Part shown: one piece after another, positions 34,252 through 45,956 of the stretch
Layout: each line of letters begins with the position of its first letter
Numbering within the stretch: position 1 is the stretch's first letter
Assembly (NCBI GenBank): GCA_022578965.1
Contig: MU400553.1
Location: 124,001 to 188,000 of the forward strand
Direction: 5' to 3'
From: Xylaria sp. FL1777
Lineage: Eukaryota > Ascomycota > Sordariomycetes > Xylariales > Xylariaceae
Length of the DNA stretch: 64,000 bases
Made by a program: the position numbers and the translations under genes
The notes under the pieces: generated by a model
What the model saw: only the letters and a program-made list of their open reading frames with translations
Told to the model about the DNA's origin: nothing
Databases searched by the model: none

Positions 34252-34599
34252 GGTGGAAGTAACTAATAAGTCAAGGAAGCAGGCAATTCGTAACGGTAAC
34301 TTGGAATGAATACAGCATCTTGATTTACGTGAATATGGTTGGCTATTTATATACAACTGAAGTCACCTGCTACGTAATCTCAACGACATCCCCAAGCCTC
34401 TAGAAATGGTACCTATACTCCAACACATACCTGGACGTCTCAGTTTACGCACTAGCCAATCAAGTTCAGAAGAGCACTCATTCGAGATCCACTTGACTTT
34501 CGCCAACTGGGAACATTAATAATCAATCTTGATACCTCGATTCAACCTTTTGAACACGAAGCCTGAGGTATTTCAAAGAATGACGCTGGCAGCGGAGAA
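34252..34599. promoter_or_regulatory. Divergent promoter, NmrA-like and Zn2Cys6 genes
   Basis: This 348-base region separates two start codons on opposite strands. A TATATAAATA box on the minus strand at 34344-34353 lies about 93 bases upstream of the NmrA-like ATG. No clear CGG-N-CCG site was identified by eye. Confidence 0.5.
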
Positions 34600-36326
34600 A
34601 TGATACGACCAGAAGGACCTAAGAAAGAGCGCAGGGGTGCACGGGGTGCCCATAAGGTCAAAACGGGATGTCTGACTTGCAAGTGAGTTTCGGTTAAGAG
34701 CCAGAAGAAGCTAACAGCTTTAACCACATAGAGTTATTGCAGTGGTTAACATGCTACTCAGAATCAGACATAAAAAGTGCGATGAGAAAAGGCCGGCCTG
34801 TTCACAGTGCCAGAGAACAGGTCGCAAATGCGATTTTCAAGGTTCAATAGAACCTTTCGGCCACCTGATCTACCCCAGCTCCTTGAAAGCCTGGTCCCTT
34901 GCTGGCCAACTATGGAGTACGCCTGCTCTATATCTAGTGGATGAATGGTACTTTGGATACTTCAGTGTCGTCTGTGCCAAGGAGCTATCAGTATCTCTAG
35001 AAACTGATTTATGGGAGACAATTGTATTACCGACTGCCCTCACAGAACCTTGTATCATGCAGTAAGCTTTTAAACAGTCATTGCTCCTTTTTATCGGTAG
35101 CAGTCAGATTTACCGACGGAGAGGTTGAATCTCGATCAAATCCATAATGTTTGCGACACCAACTGACTTCGGTTTCCCATAGTGGAGTTCTGGCCCTTGC
35201 GGCTTTGAGTAGGGACATGATCCCTAGTCGTCTTTCTAGGGGATTGATGTCTCTTATGGGATACTCAACATGTTACTCATTACACAAGTATAACCAGGCC
35301 ATCAGGGAGCTGAACGCCAGCCTTGAAGTTTCACATCGTAGCCAAGAACTTGCTCTCGTCGGGAGTTTAGTCTTTATCGTCGTTGAAATTTACCAAGGAC
35401 GTGGTGACATAGCCCAGATGCATCTTCAAGGTGCATTATCAATACTAGAGAGCCCTGAAAGCCCCATTACCGGAGGAGTTCATCCTCTGAAAGATCTAGC
35501 TCGTCTATTCAACTCTCTTGCCTCCCTCTCCCTCGCCAGTTGCAAGCCCTTGTCGTCAGTTATTCGTCATGTTCCTACTCACATCCAGGTATCACGAGAC
35601 GTGTCAGCTTTTCGAAGCATCGGCGAAGCACGAGACTCGCTGAACTCTATCACTGGTGTTATTCATTCCCTCTATGGAAGAGGACTAGGCTCGGCTCGGC
35701 TCCCATCTCAACTTCCCTTGGCAGAACACATTTCGGCACTATCACATCGGCTCGATCAGTGGTATACACACTTCTCTGCCTTGAAAGCTCATAGCATGGC
35801 GGATGTAGAAACCACGACTTGCGTCCAACTCCTCCTCATCCATCACCAAATGGCTACGCTCTATCTCTTAAGCGAGCCAGAAGACAGCATCTACGCGCGC
35901 CAATTCTCATGTATCATTGAACTATGCGCGAATATTTTGAGAGCAGAGGAAGGTAGTCGTGTGATTACAACCCAGCCAAAACCAGGCCATTCCCTCGATA
36001 CAGCGACAATACAGCCCCTATTCTACACGGCGTGTACGTGCAAGGACGGCATAATCAGGAGGAGAGCTATCGAGCTTTTAGAAACGGTCAACGGAGGAAC
36101 CTTATACGATACGCAGCTATTGGCTCGCGTTGTGAAATGGGTTGTGACCATGGAAGAGAAAGTAGATTTCGAACATGGAAACCCTGGAGTCTCTGTTAAG
36201 ACGGAAGATATACTCTATGATATAGAGTTGGAAGTGGGTAGTGAAGCCGGTAGATGCGATGTCACTGCTTGGAGGCGAATGAATGGAGTCTGGTTAAAGG
36301 TTTCTGGTTATGTACATACTAGCTAA
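34600..36326 (+). CDS. Zn2Cys6 transcription factor with fungal-specific domain
   Basis: Binuclear-cluster regulator of 508 aa in three exons: 34600-34682, 34762-35061 and 35183-36326. The first intron interrupts the zinc cluster. Splicing gives HKVKTGCLTCK joined to IRHKKCDEKRPAC, then SQCQRTGRKCDF, completing the six cysteines in C-x2-C-x6-C-x5-C-x2-C-x6-C spacing. The second intron joins EPCIMH to GVLALAALSRD, the usual start of the regulatory domain in this subgroup. The middle region (ALVGSLVFIVVEIYQGRGDIAQMHLQGAL) matches the helical pattern of fungal-specific domain proteins of the DUF3468 type. The family binds CGG half-sites as dimers. The start is the only ATG in frame before the cluster. 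The NmrA-like gene directly upstream on the other strand is the obvious candidate partner or target. Confidence 0.92.
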
Positions 36327-37166
36327 AGAGATTCGACCACAACCTGCTAATGATGGAAGGCTAACTATACAAATTGCGTGCCCGTCTAAATGAGACAAAG
36401 TCGATCGAGATACAGGATCTTAAGGCCAAAGGTCATTACTAAACTCAGAGACAATTTAATTATAATAAGCAGTCGAAGCAATTGAGTTCAGTCAAATGGC
36501 ACCTTGGCTTATGAAATTTGGTAATCAATCCAATAGACGCTGTATGAACACCACTAAATTACCTATCAAACAACTCTTCATTCACATGCTACGCTAACTG
36601 ATACCTTGCCCGCCAAATAGACAGATTTTTGCTCTTTTACGCCCAGTATTTATGAAATAAAAATGTACATCAATTACTAAAATATATTAAACGACCAGGC
36701 CGCAGCGACTGCTGCGTCGTCGAGGCAAGCTGCCAAGCCGAGGGTACTCCTTCTTAGATAGGGGTTCCGGGCCATTTCTCAGTCAGCAACTTGCCAGGTT
36801 TGAAGGATCGAATGAACTCTCGGCGAACTCCAATACCTGTCGATATGTTAATACAGCCTGAGCTGCTGCGGCTCCAGCCTACCTCGATTTCTGCCCTACC
36901 TAGCGCTAGTACAATGCACATTGCATACCCCCAAACCAACAATTAGTGAATTAGTTTATTGGAAAGCCTCGTGAGCCTAAGTCTTCAGATGAAACAATGA
37001 GACGTAGTAATTAGAACCAAGCCCGTAAAACAATTAATTCCAACGAGAGTACAAACTTAAGAATCTCCTAAGGCTGATCAAACGAGCAAAGTGGTCTATC
37101 TCTCTTAATAGCCTAGGAATGAAAACCAAAGACCAAAACCAAAAAACCCCCAATCTTCCCCTCACC
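36327..37166. other. Spacer, AT-rich, no gene supported
   Basis: It carries a minus-strand frame at 36754-36942 with some protein-like composition (VRREFIRSFKPGKLLTEKWPG) but no family, no splice support and only 62 codons. The last 50 bases include an in-frame ATG at 37119 that could be an earlier start of the next gene. Confidence 0.4.
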
Positions 37167-38124
37167 ATGACAGCTCCAAACACAAACACTAACACCACCC
37201 CTCCCCACGACATCCAAGGATTCACAGACCTCGACGGCGCAACGGGAGTGGAAAAAGATGGCGTCGCATATACCACATTCTGGAAGTTCTACCGCAACGG
37301 AGAGGCATATTTTGCACAGATATTCAAGCCGCGGCTGGAGATCAGCATCGCCGAGGTGAGGGATGCGCTACGGAGGGTCCCGGACGCAGACATCTACCCG
37401 GAGATACCTGCGGGGGGAACAAACCTGAGGGTGATGACCGAGAAACCGGGTGACGGCGTATATATCAAGCGGCCCTCCCTCCTCACGTACGAGACCTCGG
37501 ACCCCCTCGCCTTGGTCCGGGATATTTTCCGTAAGTACGCACACAACATTCTTCAGCAGACCCCCCGCATAGCACTTACCATGGGTCGGTGAACGTACTT
37601 ACTGATCATCTAACTCTTCACGTGGTTGCTCTGCAGTGGGAGAGGCGGAGATCATGGAGCGCGTGTCGCGCCTCGACCACACGCACATAATCCGGTACCA
37701 CGGCTGCCAGGCGCGGGACGGGCGGCTGACGGGGATAGTGCTGGAGCGCCACCGGTGCAGCCTGTTCGAGTATTTCCTGTGGGGGTGGGACAAAGACGGC
37801 GACGGCGACGGCGACCACGGCGCCGCCCTGGACCCGCGGCGCTTCATGGAGGCGCTGGAATCGGCCGTGTCCAGCCTGCACATGGCGGGGCTGGCGCACA
37901 ACGACCTCAAGCCGAGCAATGTCCTGCTGGATGGTGATAACATGCCCGTGCTGATCGACTTCGGGTCCTGTCGCCCGTTTGGCGCGAGGTTGATGGAGGG
38001 GGGCACGCCTGGCTGGAATGACAGCGCGCGCTTGGTCGTTTCTTCGGATAGGGAGCATGATCTTTTTGGGCTCGCGAGGATTAGGGAGTGGCTTGCTGAT
38101 CCTGATCGACAGATGAACGGTTAG
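37167..38124 (+). CDS. Atypical protein kinase-like protein, short C-lobe
   Basis: Kinase-fold protein of 283 aa in two exons, 37167-37530 and 37637-38124, joined as DIF to LGEAEIMERV. The N-terminal 100 residues are not typical of a kinase N-lobe. VYIKRPSL may supply the ATP-binding lysine, and EAEIMERVSRLDHTHIIRYHGC is helix C and strand 4. The catalytic loop is HNDLKPSNVLL, followed by IDFGSC in place of DFG, so the Asp and Asn needed for catalysis are present. After that only about 55 residues remain, with no APE motif and a DLFGLARIREWL helix standing for the F helix. This short type is common among mould-specific kinases. The start at 37167 has a good CACCATGA context; an upstream in-frame ATG at 37119 is possible. 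The exon 2 region is markedly more G/C-rich than exon 1. Convergent with the kinase at 38948-40239. Confidence 0.82.
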
Positions 38125-38947
38125 TAGTACTAAGAGCTATGATAACTGGTGCGGAGAAAGCACTGGTAGTTTTTCTTTTGGGTGGTTATATAGATAGTAG
38201 CTACAGTATAACGGATACTGCCTGTATTTCTCATGGTAGATTTCATGTCAGTCACTCCTTGTTTTCTTTACAATATTAATACCTACCTAGGTACGTTGCG
38301 ACTATACAGTTGGGCAAATACTTACGCTCTGAGGAGTGATGTAATGCGAGTGGGATATGAGGGGTAGGCATCATGGCTGAGGGGTAGAGAGCTATTTAGT
38401 TGGGGTAGTAATACCTGTTACTAAGCTAGAGGCTTATATCTACCTACTACCTAGCCCAGCTATCATCTTTGCTATTCCTATTTGTAGATTGGAGACTTCA
38501 TAAACGACGTAGGCATGCGCCGTAGTTCCTATGAATATCATTCGCATGAAGGACTTTTCACATCTGCACTACTATCAGTAGGTATAGACCTGAGGAAGAA
38601 AATAGGATGCGCAATCAGCGTCTTCTCGTAGTGATTAGAATTAAACATGCATAGCATGCGTCTATGCGTCTGTGTCTAAGTCTAAGTCTAGGTCCAGGTT
38701 TATCAACCCCAACCCTGACTGGTCTAGTCCCGTTCGATATTGCCTAGCCAGGCATATCAGGCTCTTATGTCCTTCCCTTTTCCATAATCATCTTTTTGAT
38801 GATCACACGTCTATATATCTCTTGGTCTAGAGTGCGCCTATACGCCCGGAAAAAAAAAAGCAAAGTCCACAAAGTAAAGAAAAGGGAAGATCCATTGTCT
38901 TTTTGTTCGGGGCGGATATTCCGTTTAGGAGTTGTTGAGTCGTTCTA
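38125..38947. other. Spacer between convergent kinase genes
   Basis: This 0.8 kb is intergenic 3' sequence of two convergent genes. It contains TACCTACCTAGGTAC-type words near 38281-38294 and tandem GTCTAAGTCTAGG units near 38670-38700. No gene was seen. Confidence 0.45.
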
Positions 38948-40239
38948 TCACTCATCGGCGGCGTCCGAAAACCACGGGTGATCCAGTGCTTCCTCGGCCG
39001 TAATCCTCTTCCGTGGATCGAAATTGGTCATTTTGCCGATGAGGTCTTTGAAATCGGCGTCGAGGAGGTCGCTCTTCCAGAGAGCGAAGGGTCGCCGTGG
39101 GTTCGTCTTATCAAATGAGTCCGCTATCCGTCGGAAGTCGGACGCCCAGGGGTGTCGTCGACCGAGGTACTTCAAGAATCCGTCGAAGTCATTCCAGTTC
39201 GCGAAATATGAGATTTGCCGCGTCAGAATATCGATCGTCGGGTCGATCTTGCGGTCGCCGTCAGCGAGGAAAATGACACTGCGTAGGCGGAGGAAGATGA
39301 ACTGTGTTGTACGTCAGTTTAATTGGCTACGAGTTTCGGCGTGAAAAGGCGCGCGGAGGGAAACGTACGACTATTGCCAGCGAGAAAATATCCGATGGCT
39401 TGCCTACTGCACCCTGAACATGCGCCTCGGGACTCCGCCATAACTCGTTGCCGACTCGAAGACCACTAAGCGCCTGTCCTGGCGGGATGTGGGTAGAATC
39501 CTCTAGGTCCGACAACTGAACTCGGTCTACAACGATGCCCTCTGGCGTCTCCCGATAATCAATCATGATGTTGTTCGCTTTAACATCTTCAAGGTCAAGT
39601 TAGTGCAACGTTCTTAGAGTCGATGCGTCGGGGAGCTCACCAAGATGGGCGATGTTCTGAGAATGCAAGGTAGCCAGACCACGTAAAGTGTCTCGGAGAA
39701 TGCGCTTGTGGGTTGCCAAGGAGACGTCTTTGAAGGCAAAGTTGAGGAGGTGGTCTGTGAAGTATTCGTTGACGAACATCTTCTGCTCAGGGACAGTGTC
39801 CCTCAACGCCCTCAGGTACGGAGAATGGTTGAACCTCAGCTGTAAGGGCAACGAGTAATTATAATCCTTCTCAAAGAGACTCTTCAGCACGAACATCTTC
39901 TCATCCGCCCTAATAGGTCTGTCAGTCGCGACGTCGATTACCTATTTTGATGAGAAGAGCGTTATCGACTCACCTAGCCAGATACACCTGGCGGTTCTGT
40001 CTGTCCTGCAGCACATTTTGTATTGTGTATTCCTTCCCGGAATAGCCTCTCAATATTACACCCGGTTCGATTAGTTCATGAGGTAGCACAGATGAGTGCT
40101 CGATGGTGCTAGCATGGCGAGCACCACTGCTGTGGACGACTCCGGCGAGGGCCTGTCTCGACTGCGACAGACCAGTTCTAGTGATTGTAGCCAAGGGCTG
40201 AAGCGCGGTTAATGATGGCGGAATCGCCGCACCACGCAT
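38948..40239 (-). CDS. Fungal-specific atypical Ser/Thr protein kinase
   Basis: Kinase of 368 aa in four exons: 39974-40239, 39641-39909, 39369-39586 and 38948-39301. Phases agree. The N-terminal 60 residues are low-complexity and might be a mitochondrial targeting or disordered segment (MRGAAIPPSLTALQPLATIT). The kinase domain starts near GYSGKEYTIQNVLQDRQNRQ, with no complete Gly-rich loop. ADEKMFVLKSL carries the ATP lysine. The catalytic loop is IAHLDVKANNIM (HLD instead of HRD, with Asp, Lys and Asn kept), and DFG is replaced by SDLED. ELWRSPEAHVQG is the APE region with PSDIFSLAIV as the F helix, and FDPRKRITAEEALDHPWF is the usual end. This HLDVK/DLE subgroup is widespread in ascomycetes and its targets are unknown. 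Convergent with the kinase-like gene at 37167-38124. Confidence 0.9.
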
Positions 40240-42015
40240 ATTATATACTTCTCGGGGTGTAGGGCGGAGGAGTTTCACCAAATTAGACGATACTTGATGA
40301 AAGGGAGGGAAAAAAGAAAACGAGTGTGCGGTGAGCTAGTATCTAAAGCTCTGGGCAGGAATCTATCAGTGGAACGTCTATATCTATATCAATATCAAAA
40401 TCAAGGAACGTGAAGGAGGGGGTTGAGAAGGGTTTGCATGGCTATCTATGTTTGATCATGTTTGGCGGTGGGTGTCTGATAATTTTGTTGACCGAGGACT
40501 GCAAATTGTATTAGTCTATCTAGGTAATGTAGTGTTGTACCGAGAATCGGACACTCCATGACTTAACAGAAAAGGACCTGCTAATACCTGCTGGTAGGTA
40601 CCACAGCACACTACAGACAGGGCTGACCAGGGGCAAGGTCACATGGTGGCAAAGATTCTGCGCTCGCTCAGATAAAGAGGCTTGACAAATTTAGGGGCTT
40701 TGCTCACTAAAGCCCGTCAGGTACCTGTGTTTTGCTGGGTAGGTACTTAAGTACTTTATTCGTGTCCTCGGAGATCTCGCCCGCCAAGCACAGGTACGGC
40801 ATAGGTGCTGCGCAGCTCTGCATAGCGTATCCACAGCGGTGGGCCAGTGGGGCTAGGCGGCTGCGAGATAGAGCGAGATAGCTTCTTTGCATGGAAGATG
40901 ATAGGCTTGGCCTGCATTGATGTTCATGACATTTCTGGGCCCCGGCGGAGAGCTATGAAAATCCATGGAGACGCTAATGGGGACAGAGAGGGTCGAGGCC
41001 CATTGATAGTCCTGTTAGTATTGCGAAACCAAGACGATCAACACCAGCGGCGATGTTATGTTGTCAAGGCAGATCCAATTTACAATTGAAAAAATGATGC
41101 GCTATGATGCGACATCTACTACGTGTTGTTGTTGTGCCGTACAAGTCAAGTTGATGAACATGCGCCCGGGTCCGTTTTTGATAAGGTAGGTGACTCTTGA
41201 CCGAAATAGATCTTACTTACAGATCACATAAGGTACCGGTAGGTACGTAGATCAACAGTTCATTCAATATCTGGATTTGTAGTGTGGTAGTACACTAAGG
41301 CGAGAGATAATAGAAATAATGAAAACATTCCCCCCAAAAAATTGGCTGCTCACCTGATGACACTTTGATGAGAATTGGAAGTAAAGTTCGCAAGCATCCC
41401 GCGCCGAGAAAACTAGACGAGACAAGGCGAGACGCAGCCGAGACCAACTCGACTCCACCCCACAAGGTCCTTAAACTGGGTCTAATGAGGCACTTGGGCT
41501 GACGTTAATAATAGCAGACCGTGTAGACCTGTGTAATTCCTCAGCAGCTCTCAAGTACCTAACCACCTCTACCTACAGTATTACCTGCCTACTTTTTAAA
41601 ATCCACATTCCCCGTTGAAAATATGCCGAAGCAAACGCTATCTGCAGAGCGGATAAGAAAGACCCGGCACAAATGTATATTGGTATCTCACCGCTCATTA
41701 CCATCGCGATGCATATAATATACTTGCATATAGCCAAGTGTAGGTGTGTACTACCTACTGCGTACTTACATGCGACGGAGTTAACGTAGGAGTACAAATC
41801 CCCCCCCTTCTCATCTCACCGTACACTAATTACTTATTACTATTATACGGAGTACTCCACGCTTCTGTCCACGGGTCACGATGCTTGGCGAGTGGCAAGT
41901 GGGCGGAAGAGACGAGTTAACTCCATAAAAGAGGAGCCGGGACGCCCGTCCGGGTGCGCGAGAGTGGGCGAGTGGGCGAAACTACTGCGTAGTGTATATG
42001 TAGTGCGGCACTACA

Positions 42016-42035
42016 ACACACACACACACACACAC
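42016..42035. repeat. (AC)n dinucleotide microsatellite
   Basis: About ten AC units in intergenic DNA. Confidence 0.9.
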
Positions 42036-42285
42036 TGACACTACGCACTGCAGAACGAGCAAACTCGTCCGAGAGCGAGACACGGTTTGTCCTGTTCTGG
42101 GTCCGGTACCTTGAAAAAGCTGGCTTACCGACTAACTTGTACATGGGTACTTACTTAGACTATTTGTTGTCGTGCATTGCTGAGCTGTCACGTTATTCAC
42201 TCGACGCCTCAGTTTCGGGAGACTCGACGAATCCAGTCCAGATACGCTACCTATTTAGACCTCGTGGTCTCTACAGGAGATTAGA

Positions 42286-42318
42286 TAGGTAGGTAGGTAG
42301 GTAGGTAGGTAGGTAGGT
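42286..42318. repeat. (GTAG)n tetranucleotide microsatellite
   Basis: About eight uninterrupted copies of TAGG/GTAG. This is the longest run of a word found singly across many spacers of the window. Confidence 0.9.
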
Positions 42319-43035
42319 ACCTGCATCCTCGGACATTACTAGGTATACCTACACTACTAATGCAGCTTGCGACAGGCACACAAGCACGCGCCAGCTGCGT
42401 TTGGGGGCGGCGTGGGGTTTGGATCCATATACGTACAAGTGTACATCGGACAATATATCAATATACCTGTATCTACTGCGTATACACACTGCGTAAACAT
42501 ACACATACGAGTAACGAGATGGAGGGCTACCTACATACCTAGGTACGCAGTAGATTAGGTGGCTGGCTGACGAGGCGCGCGTGAGTGCAGTAGGTAGTGT
42601 ACTATCTATATGTACTGCGTAAGTATGTAGGCACATCAGGAGGTCAGCATAGCATTAATCAAGGTCTAAAACCTGTACTACGTACACATGTAGTGTACCT
42701 AGGTAGACTGCAATCTACCTTACGGCGGGAATGCTAATCCGGACCTCTAGTAGAGATGGGTGACAGCACGTGGGGGCTTACGGACGAGAGCGAGGGTTCC
42801 GGGGACACGAGGGTCCCATGTTGGTTCTTTCATCGTGAAACTGAACTCGCAGTAGGTACACTACATCCTTCTTCCTAATCACTGTATGTGTGCGTATGTA
42901 GGTAAAATCTCTTCTCATCATGTGGCACCGCCCACACTGCTAGCCCCCGTTAAACCCGCTTGCACTGGAGAGAAGGATTCCATTCTATCCGTATGTCTAG
43001 TGTAAGATAGGTAGGTAGGTACGGGTATGTCCAAG

Positions 43036-43058
43036 TCTGTCTGTCTGTCTGTCTGTCT
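43036..43058. repeat. (CTGT)n tetranucleotide microsatellite
   Basis: Five to six copies of CTGT lie downstream of the P450 gene. Confidence 0.85.
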
Positions 43059-43173
43059 AAGTCTAATTATCTAGCTACGGGGATATAGTAAGTAAAACCA
43101 AAGACCGGAAGGAAAGGATTACCGGTATTATCATTATTATTACCTCCTCCCACCTGAGGCATTTAAAAACAAC

Positions 43174-45410
43174 TCATACGGCCGGCACGTGTTCCCGCGT
43201 CCTCACATGCACCGGCATGCCATCCTTGGGATGAACGATGCCGTCGCCCGCCGAGTACAGACGCTCCCCATCGATTTTGGCATTCGGGGTAGCCTTGGAA
43301 CTCCTATCGACGCGTAACGAACATTAGCGACGAATCAATGCAAACCCCCTCGAAGGGGACTCTTCCATGACAGAGAGGGGAAGGGAAGGGAAGAAAAGGG
43401 GAAGATAGGATAGGATGGGATGGGATGGGATGGAATTAATCGGACTCACTTCTGCGCATCCCACTTGTCCCAGGCCTCCTCGATATCGAACCGTCGCGCG
43501 GTGAGCACGGACACGATGCGCAGCTCGACGAGCGCGAGCTCCATGCCGATGCAGTTCCTCGGACCGATGGAGAAGGGCGCCCACGCGTTGTTGTTGACGG
43601 GATGCAGCGGGTGGCCCTCGGGCACTATCCACCGCTCGGGGAGGAACTCGTCAGGCCGCACCCAGTAGTTGGGGTTCCGAGCTACGCCCGGCGCCGACAG
43701 CCATACGCCCCAGCCGTCGATGGGGTAGCGAACCGATGAGCCCGGCGCCGTCAGACTGAATCCTGGGGGCGGCTGGCGTAATGTTGCCGCGACGGGGTTG
43801 AGGCGGAGCGTCTCCTTGATCACGCCCAGGGTATCTGGAATCAGGCGTTAGGTTGAAATTTCGGACCGTGGCGGTTCACGGAACGAGAGAAGAATGACTT
43901 ACATGGGAGTGCGTATAACAGGTGAGGCGATTGCGTGAGGACGTCCGCTGCCTGGCTTGGATCCGAGCCCAGCACGGCGTCGTGCTCTGCGCGCAGCTTG
44001 GCCATGCACTCGGGGTTGTCCTGTAGGTGCTTGGCCATGAAGCACATGGTTGCAGCTGTGGTGTCATGTCCGGCGAAAAGGAAGACCTTCAGGTTAGCGA
44101 TGAGTCGTTCGATGAATTCAGCGTTGGGCTTTTCTCTCGAACCGTTCGGGTCGTCCTTGTCGATGTACTTGATGGCTAGATCTACGATCGTCTTGACTTG
44201 AGAGTCGTTGGAGTCGGCCTGAAGCTTGCTTTGGATTTGCGGCATTACAAGGTCCCTTATAGTTTTGTTATTACGTCGCGCAGTCACATCGTGCCAGGGC
44301 ATCCGACCGATAGGTATAGCTCGGGCAGCATTGGCACCCATGTTCATTATGCGAATCTGGTCCAATAAAGCGATCTTGAGGGGGCTAGGGTCGGTCCGCT
44401 GCTGCTCGTTGAGGCGCATGCCACTGCAAGTACCTAGTCAGTGAGGGGTTCTCGAGAGGGCTAGCATACTGCAGGGTCTGGTCTTAACACTCACAGTGCT
44501 GCCCTGCAGATTATATCGAAGGTGAGATTTATGGTTTTCTCGTCAAGCCGGAACACGGATCCCCATTTCCCCTGGTTTCCAGCTAAGTCTTCAAGCTGCG
44601 AGGCAAAGATAGAGACTTCCTCGATGAGTGCCGGGAGCATCGCCAGCAAATTCCGCTGGCTGAACCCAGGGTTGAATCTGGACCGCCAGGTCTTCCACTC
44701 CTTTCCTTCATTGGACACGATGTCGAGGCCAGATGTAAGTGGTATGAGGAAGTCTGTTGACAGAGGTAATTTGGGTAGACTCGGCGCGAGAGCGAATTGA
44801 GACGCGCTGACGGGGTCGTACACAATTGCGAGACATATTTCAATAGGCCAGAGATCCAAGTAAACGACAGGCGGGGGAAAGTCGAGGTCAGGGAAATACC
44901 TCCTGCAGTTCTTGATGAGCCATGTGTGGAACGAATAGAAGTTGGCGTCTGGCGGGTTCTCGTTTCTCCAGTCCACGAGGACGCGCAAGTGACCGAACAG
45001 CAGTGAGTGAGGTAGGACGGGCTGTGGTAATGGTTAGTCTTGAGATCCCCTCAAATCATCGCGTGCGTTCACTCACAATTCCTTGGGCCTTAAGTGCCCT
45101 CACCCGTGATCGCTGTATATAACCCCGGTACAAGAACCGAGCTACCACTGCAGTTGAACACCCGAGGTTAGTACGTCTGACATACTTATGCGTAAGCGAG
45201 ACCTGCGGGAGTGATCTAGGTGGCTGCCAGGCCACCAACGATAGTGTTTGTAGTGTACATGGTTCTCGCTCCTACTCTAGCGAAGTCCCTATACCCTTGG
45301 AAGCAGCTAGGAAAAACTGCAGGAAGTAGAGCGATTGGTAGAAAAGTGCATTACTTACAGAGCACGATGACGGCTCCGACAGCGCGGTTGAGTAATAGAT
45401 TCGTGCCCAT
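43174..45410 (-). CDS. Cytochrome P450 monooxygenase
   Basis: Membrane-anchored P450 of 561 aa in six exons: 45359-45410, 45077-45147, 44495-45021, 43903-44423, 43450-43834 and 43174-43303. All phases agree. An N-terminal anchor helix (LLLNRAVGAVIVLLVARFLY) is followed by a basic stretch and a proline hinge near PVLPHSLLFG. The I helix has FAGHDTTAATMCF with the AGxDT oxygen-activation motif. The K helix ExxR is ETLRL, PERW follows, and the haem loop is FSIGPRNCIGMELA with the axial cysteine. This is a complete class II microsomal enzyme that needs cytochrome P450 reductase, located in the endoplasmic reticulum. The sequence resembles P450s annotated in fungal secondary metabolism, but no synthase gene lies nearby, so the substrate cannot be inferred. 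The C-terminal exon extends about 40 residues beyond the L helix. Confidence 0.93.
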
Positions 45411-45956
45411 CTTGCGCAAATTGAGTTGAATCAAACAGGCGCCTTACAAAAGAGAGGCCAAGAATTTTGTTATTGACTATTGCACTGGTTCAAAAATGGT
45501 GGCTACGGCTATCTAATAAATGGTCGGGTTTCTACATATAAAGAATGCTGTTTTCCAAATCACGACTCATGAACAGGGAACTTGTGCCGGATGGGAGTTG
45601 CTTCCGAGAGTAGCGTTGCACATCAACGTCGTCATTCCAGTGTAAGGGATGACATAGGGCTATCGGTTGGCGAGCTGAAAGAAAGGCATTCCAATTCACG
45701 GCATCCTATCACAGCGCCTTAAAGTACATATAGTGGATTGCATACCGGGAGGACCCGGGGCTTTTTGCAACAAGTACCATCTGCAAGGGCCTTCTGAGTC
45801 AACCAACTACTTACATAGTATACCTATGGTTTACCATACCACATAACTATTATACGTATTGATGTGGCACAGGAATGAAAGCTGGTAAAAAAAAGATAGA
45901 AGGCCGTTTAAAAACCTCGAGTTTTTCAACTTCCAGTCTCAAAACTTTCCTAAGCA

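Larger units (their letters stand above)
40240..43173. other. Gene-free, microsatellite-rich spacer
   Basis: No gene was found in 2.9 kb. It holds an (AC)n run at 42016-42035, (GTAG)n at 42286-42318, (CTGT)n at 43036-43058 and five copies of TACTGCGTA or its complement between 41756 and 42621. The open frames here follow from these repeats. Confidence 0.55.

Noticed and set aside
37618..38058. Minus-strand frames opposite the kinase-like gene
   Set aside because: Exon 2 is G/C-rich, so the opposite strand stays open. The kinase motifs are on the + strand.
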